From a candidate division NC10 bacterium SPGG6 (GTDB lineage Bacteria > Methylomirabilota > Methylomirabilia > Methylomirabilales > CSP1-5), in assembly GCA_001643535.1 (NCBI GenBank), contig LXTG01000022.1, forward strand, positions 1 to 16,669: DNA of 16,669 nt, written 5' to 3'. Below the pieces are notes generated by a model, which saw only the letters and a program-made list of their open reading frames with translations, was not told the origin of the DNA and did not search any database. The translations under genes and the position numbers were made by a program. Of this stretch, positions 14,352 through 16,669 are shown one piece after another; within the stretch, counting starts at the first letter, position 1, and each line of letters opens with the position of its first letter.

Positions 14352-15059
14352 TTGGTTCGCTATCGGAGTGCGGACGGCAAAGGGGTTCTCCTGGTCGGCG
14401 ATAGCCGGAGCTTGCCGACGATCCCAAACCGTTCAGTCGCGGTGATCTTGACCTCGCCCTTGTACTGGATTCGCGGGCGGGGGCGCCAGTCTGTCTCGCG
14501 CTACGCCAAACGGCTCGCCCTCGAGTACGGCCGCGAGTGGCGTCGGGTCCTGTCCTCCGATGGGGACCTCTGGATAGTCATCGGGGACCGCCACGACGGG
14601 CGCGAGTGGGCGGGGATGGACGGGCTTGTGGCCGACTGGTTCCGGCGCACCGGCTGGTCGCTACAGGCCAAGGGGCTCTGGGCCGAACACCCATCGAGGG
14701 CGCGGTGGGACGACCGCGTCAACTACCTGCTGCGCTTCAAGAAGGCGGGCCGCCGGAGTCTACCGCCGAAAACCACGCTCTGCTGGCGGCTTCCCATCCC
14801 CTGGTCGCCGCGAGGGAGCCTCTGGGATGCCACACCGCCGCCGGTCGTCCGGGCGCTCCTCGCGCTCTCTGCCGAGGGGACAGTCCTCGACCCGTTCTTC
14901 GGAAGCGGCATCGTCGGGGTGGTTGCCGCTCGGATGGGCCGCCCCTGGATCGGCGTGGAACGGGATCTAAGTCAGGTCCGGGTCGCCGCCCGCCGCCTTC
15001 GCCTCACGCGCGTCCGACCAGAGCAGACCCGGTCTCCGCGAACCTCAGTTCCCCGTTGA
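14352..15059 (+). CDS. Orphan N4/N6 DNA methyltransferase-like protein, short form
   Basis: The 235-residue protein has beta-class amino-methyltransferase order: catalytic motif IV first (TSPLYW, 34-39), SAM-binding motif I late (VLDPFFGSGIVGVVAARMGR, 178-197), then GVERD. The usual motif IV is S/D-P-P-Y/W; here the second Pro is Leu37, which may weaken or change catalysis. Few residues are left for a target recognition domain (about 100-160), and family enzymes are usually 250-400 residues. TTG 14352 must be the start or close to it, because TAA lies in frame directly before it; a weak GGAG is about 12 nt upstream. No restriction endonuclease is adjacent, so it is either an orphan methylase or a remnant from a mobile element. 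Very Arg-rich C-terminus (218-235). Confidence 0.75.
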   Translation: MVRYRSADGKGVLLVGDSRSLPTIPNRSVAVILTSPLYWIRGRGRQSVSRYAKRLALEYGREWRRVLSSDGDLWIVIGDRHDGREWAGMDGLVADWFRRTGWSLQAKGLWAEHPSRARWDDRVNYLLRFKKAGRRSLPPKTTLCWRLPIPWSPRGSLWDATPPPVVRALLALSAEGTVLDPFFGSGIVGVVAARMGRPWIGVERDLSQVRVAARRLRLTRVRPEQTRSPRTSVPR

Positions 15060-15217
15060 AGAGAGGGATGACGGTCAGATAACGTGTGGAGGTTTGGGGT
15101 TGGGTCTTGCAATCCTGCAGCTGGACGTGGTTGGAGACTGGGCTCTTATATCTTCACAATCTTTGAAGGCAGGGGGAAGGCGGGCTATCCCCGCATGACT
15201 GCGCAGGGGCTACCCCA

Positions 15218-15700
15218 TCATGGCAACAGCCAGTGGAGCCACCGCCGACACAATTTCCGGAACTGAGAAGCGCGAGATGCCGGCCGGAGTGGCACCTCAG
15301 GCGGGAGGCGCCAGGTTTCCCTGCTCAAGGAGTCCATGCACTCATCGAGGACGCATTCCTCGATCAGCCCCCAGCGCGACTCGGAGGTAGCCAGAAACTC
15401 AATCCCCGTCCGATAGACCAGGTCTCGCGCGCCAGAGGGGGTGTGCTCATATCGGTCGACCCTCGATCGGACCGACCGGCATTTCAATCCTATCCCCCCG
15501 CCATTGACCGGGAGGGTCAGGAACGCCATGGTTCCGGGCCGGAGCATATCGGGGTGCTCGAGCAGGGCCCCGCCCATGCTGATGTCGACGAGTGAGACCT
15601 TTTGACAAGTGCCTGTCTGAAAGGAGGTAATGCGCCCCGCCAGCTCGCCGCTCACGTCCCACCGAAGATAGGACCGCCTGCTTCCGTTCCGCTGCTGCAT
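15218..15700 (-). CDS. PilZ-domain protein, probable c-di-GMP receptor
   Basis: PilZ domains bind cyclic di-GMP through an R-x3-R arm and a D/N-x-S-x2-G motif. Both are intact: R9-S-Y-L-R13 and D39-I-S41-M-G-G44 (LVDISMGGALLE). The beta-barrel part extends to about residue 110, including YRTGIEFLA, and a C-terminal basic, Trp-rich tail follows (KLCRRWLHWLLP). The 160-residue length is normal for single-domain PilZ proteins. ATG 15700 is chosen just before the RxxxR arm; GTG 15715 is an alternative, and neither has a good ribosome binding site. It follows the OmpA-family lipoprotein gene by about 90 nt with a hairpin in between. Effects on motility, secretion or polysaccharide are likely roles, but no partner is visible. 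Confidence 0.87.
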   Translation of the reverse strand: MQQRNGSRRSYLRWDVSGELAGRITSFQTGTCQKVSLVDISMGGALLEHPDMLRPGTMAFLTLPVNGGGIGLKCRSVRSRVDRYEHTPSGARDLVYRTGIEFLATSESRWGLIEECVLDECMDSLSRETWRLPPEVPLRPASRASQFRKLCRRWLHWLLP

Positions 15701-15720
15701 TGGTTCGCCCAGCACGACGA

Positions 15721-15742
15721 ACAGGGGCCGGGGAGGCCCTGT
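15721..15742 (-). terminator. GC-rich hairpin between the OmpA-like and PilZ genes
   Basis: ACAGGGCC and GGCCCCTGT (mRNA strand) can form an 8-bp stem with one bulged C and a TCCCC loop. No U tract follows, so it would be a weak or partial terminator/attenuator. A six-T run lies at 15767-15772 on the same strand, behind only a 4-bp stem. Confidence 0.3.
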
Positions 15743-15790
15743 GTCGCATATACAAGCCGATCGCTAAAAAAGACTCTCCAGGTGGGAGGC

Positions 15791-16399
15791 CTACTTCCTG
15801 CTCTGGACCATTGATGAACCACCGGGCACCGCGGGGACTAAGACTTTCATGGTGACCCGACGGTTTTGAGCCCGCCCGTCGTCATTGTTATTGTCAGCGA
15901 CCGGCGTCTCTTCCCCGAACCCGACCCACGAGATGCGATGCGTCCCGACCCCGAAGTTTTTCATCAGGTAACGGACCACCGACGCAGCCCGCTCCCGGCT
16001 GAGATGCAGGTTATACAGATCAGGTCCGACCGCATCGGCATGCCCCTGCAACTCGACCAGCGTGTTTGGATCCTCCTTGAGCAGGCGGCCGAGCTCGGTC
16101 AGTGAAGTGATGGCAGCGTCCTTCAAGCTCGCCTTGTTGAAGTCGAAAAGGAACGTCCGGGTCTCCCGCACAACATACTTATTCCGGTCGGCGAACTTTT
16201 GCGAGAAGGTGCTCTCCATCTCGGTCATCCGTACGTGGACTGCATCCACCTGTTGCTGACGCGTCGCTGTCTCCTGGGCAATTTTCTCGTCCATGAGGCC
16301 CAGTTGTTCCTTGACGAACTGAACGCTGGCGCAGCCCGAGGCGAACACCATTGTTGCAAGTATTAACACAATCCGCGGGGCCAACCAATGCCCGGTCAT
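15791..16399 (-). CDS. OmpA-family (Pal-like) lipoprotein
   Basis: A 202-residue envelope protein. Residues 1-23 form a lipoprotein signal: positive start, hydrophobic IVLILATMVF, then ASGC with Cys23 as the lipidated residue. Residues about 30-75 are helical and probably coiled-coil (VKEQLGLMDEKIAQETATRQQQ). Residues 83-188 are an OmpA C-terminal peptidoglycan-binding domain: FLFDFNKASL, ELQGHADAVG, NLHLSRERAASVVRYL, and GRAQNRRVTM. It probably anchors the outer membrane to peptidoglycan. ATG 16399 is supported by AGGAGG (16407-16412) 7 nt upstream and by the signal peptide; the frame extends to 16465 without family-like sequence. It is not next to tol genes, so it may be a paralogue of Pal. 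A 35-residue membrane peptide is encoded 78 nt upstream. Confidence 0.92.
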   Translation of the reverse strand: MTGHWLAPRIVLILATMVFASGCASVQFVKEQLGLMDEKIAQETATRQQQVDAVHVRMTEMESTFSQKFADRNKYVVRETRTFLFDFNKASLKDAAITSLTELGRLLKEDPNTLVELQGHADAVGPDLYNLHLSRERAASVVRYLMKNFGVGTHRISWVGFGEETPVADNNNDDGRAQNRRVTMKVLVPAVPGGSSMVQSRK

Positions 16400-16477
16400 C
16401 ACCTGTCCTCCTCTCCAAGATTCCGACCTGACTCTCCCTTGGGGCGAATTCCATTCGGAGTGCATACCCTTCCTCCC

Positions 16478-16585
16478 CTACCGGACCTGAAAACTCAGGG
16501 CTAATGTGGCACACCCCAGCGTGGAGACTGCAACAAGCACCAGGCAGAGCCCCAGCCCCATAGCCTGCCGCGAAATCCCCGTCAT
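16478..16585 (-). CDS. Small hydrophobic peptide, 35 residues
   Basis: A short frame from ATG 16585 to TAG 16478 encodes a polar N-terminus (MTGISRQ), a hydrophobic run LGLCLVLVAV at 11-20, then STLGCATLALSF and a final VR. GGGAGG (16591-16596) is 5 nt upstream, a strong ribosome binding site. The product looks like a single-pass membrane peptide or a minimal lipoprotein with Cys25, although the lipobox (TLGC) is poor. It precedes the OmpA-like lipoprotein gene on the same strand and could be its leader gene. I know no family for it; expression is unproven. Confidence 0.45.
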   Translation of the reverse strand: MTGISRQAMGLGLCLVLVAVSTLGCATLALSFQVR

Positions 16586-16669
16586 CCCGCCCTCCCTAGA
16601 CAATTGCATCTACAAGCCATTTACAAAAGAAGACCCATCCCGCGAAAAATAGAACCATGTATAATATAA
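16586..16669. other. A/T-rich upstream region at the window edge
   Basis: This A/T-rich stretch is the likely promoter region for the small peptide and OmpA-like genes. On the minus strand only weak -35/-10 matches are seen. On the plus strand TATAAT occurs at 16660-16665 without a recognisable -35, so a rightward promoter is possible but unsupported. Confidence 0.3.

Noticed and set aside
15060..15217. RNA gene or bidirectional terminator between the methyltransferase and PilZ genes
   Set aside because: Only 4-bp stems such as GGGG-CTA-CCCC are present and no T runs or tRNA-like folds were recognised.

Overview
The window is about 16.7 kb of GC-rich bacterial chromosome. Housekeeping genes carry strongly G/C-biased third codon positions, and there is a lipid-anchored OmpA/Pal-like protein, so a Gram-negative-type envelope is likely. 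The gene order yicC-remA-gmk-rpoZ, futalosine-type menaquinone genes and an ergothioneine-type cluster fit a deep-branching lineage such as NC10 or the former Deltaproteobacteria. That placement is an inference from gene content only; no marker here fixes the taxon. There are no rRNA, tRNA, CRISPR or transposase genes.

Region 1 (1-3881, mostly minus strand) is a thiol/histidine-betaine cluster. In transcription order it holds a fused MntA-HepT (nucleotidyltransferase-HEPN) protein, egtD (histidine trimethyltransferase), a core-MetE methyltransferase and an egtB-like sulfoxide synthase fragment. Two members are abnormal. The MetE-like gene has an in-frame TGA exactly where the zinc-binding cysteine of the H-x-C motif should be, followed 19 nt later by a compact hairpin with a GGU loop; this is either a selenocysteine codon or a fresh nonsense mutation. 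The egtB-like gene keeps only its metal-binding DinB-like domain and runs into unrelated sequence near position 355.

Region 2 (4002-10807, minus strand) is one tightly packed array read from a promoter at 10915-10943: yicC, remA, gmk, rpoZ (with a long acidic tail), mobA, an aminodeoxyfutalosine-deaminase-type amidohydrolase, mqnA, a class I aminotransferase and a phosphoglycolate phosphatase-type HAD hydrolase. Many junctions are 1-4 nt apart or overlapping, so translational coupling is likely. The first four genes concern RNA turnover, a DNA-binding regulator, GMP phosphorylation and RNA polymerase; the later ones concern molybdopterin guanylation and menaquinone.

Region 3 (11016-12871, plus strand) is a divergent pair: a short NFACT/RqcH-like protein lacking the NFACT-N domain, overlapping by 4 nt an exopolyphosphatase/GppA-family gene.

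Region 4 (12872-15059, plus strand) looks accessory: a spacer with a possible gene remnant, a SolA/monomeric sarcosine oxidase-type flavoprotein with more A/T-rich codon use, and an orphan small DNA methyltransferase with an altered catalytic motif. Region 5 (15218-16585, minus strand) has a PilZ-domain protein, an OmpA-family lipoprotein and a previously untracked 35-residue membrane peptide with a good ribosome binding site.
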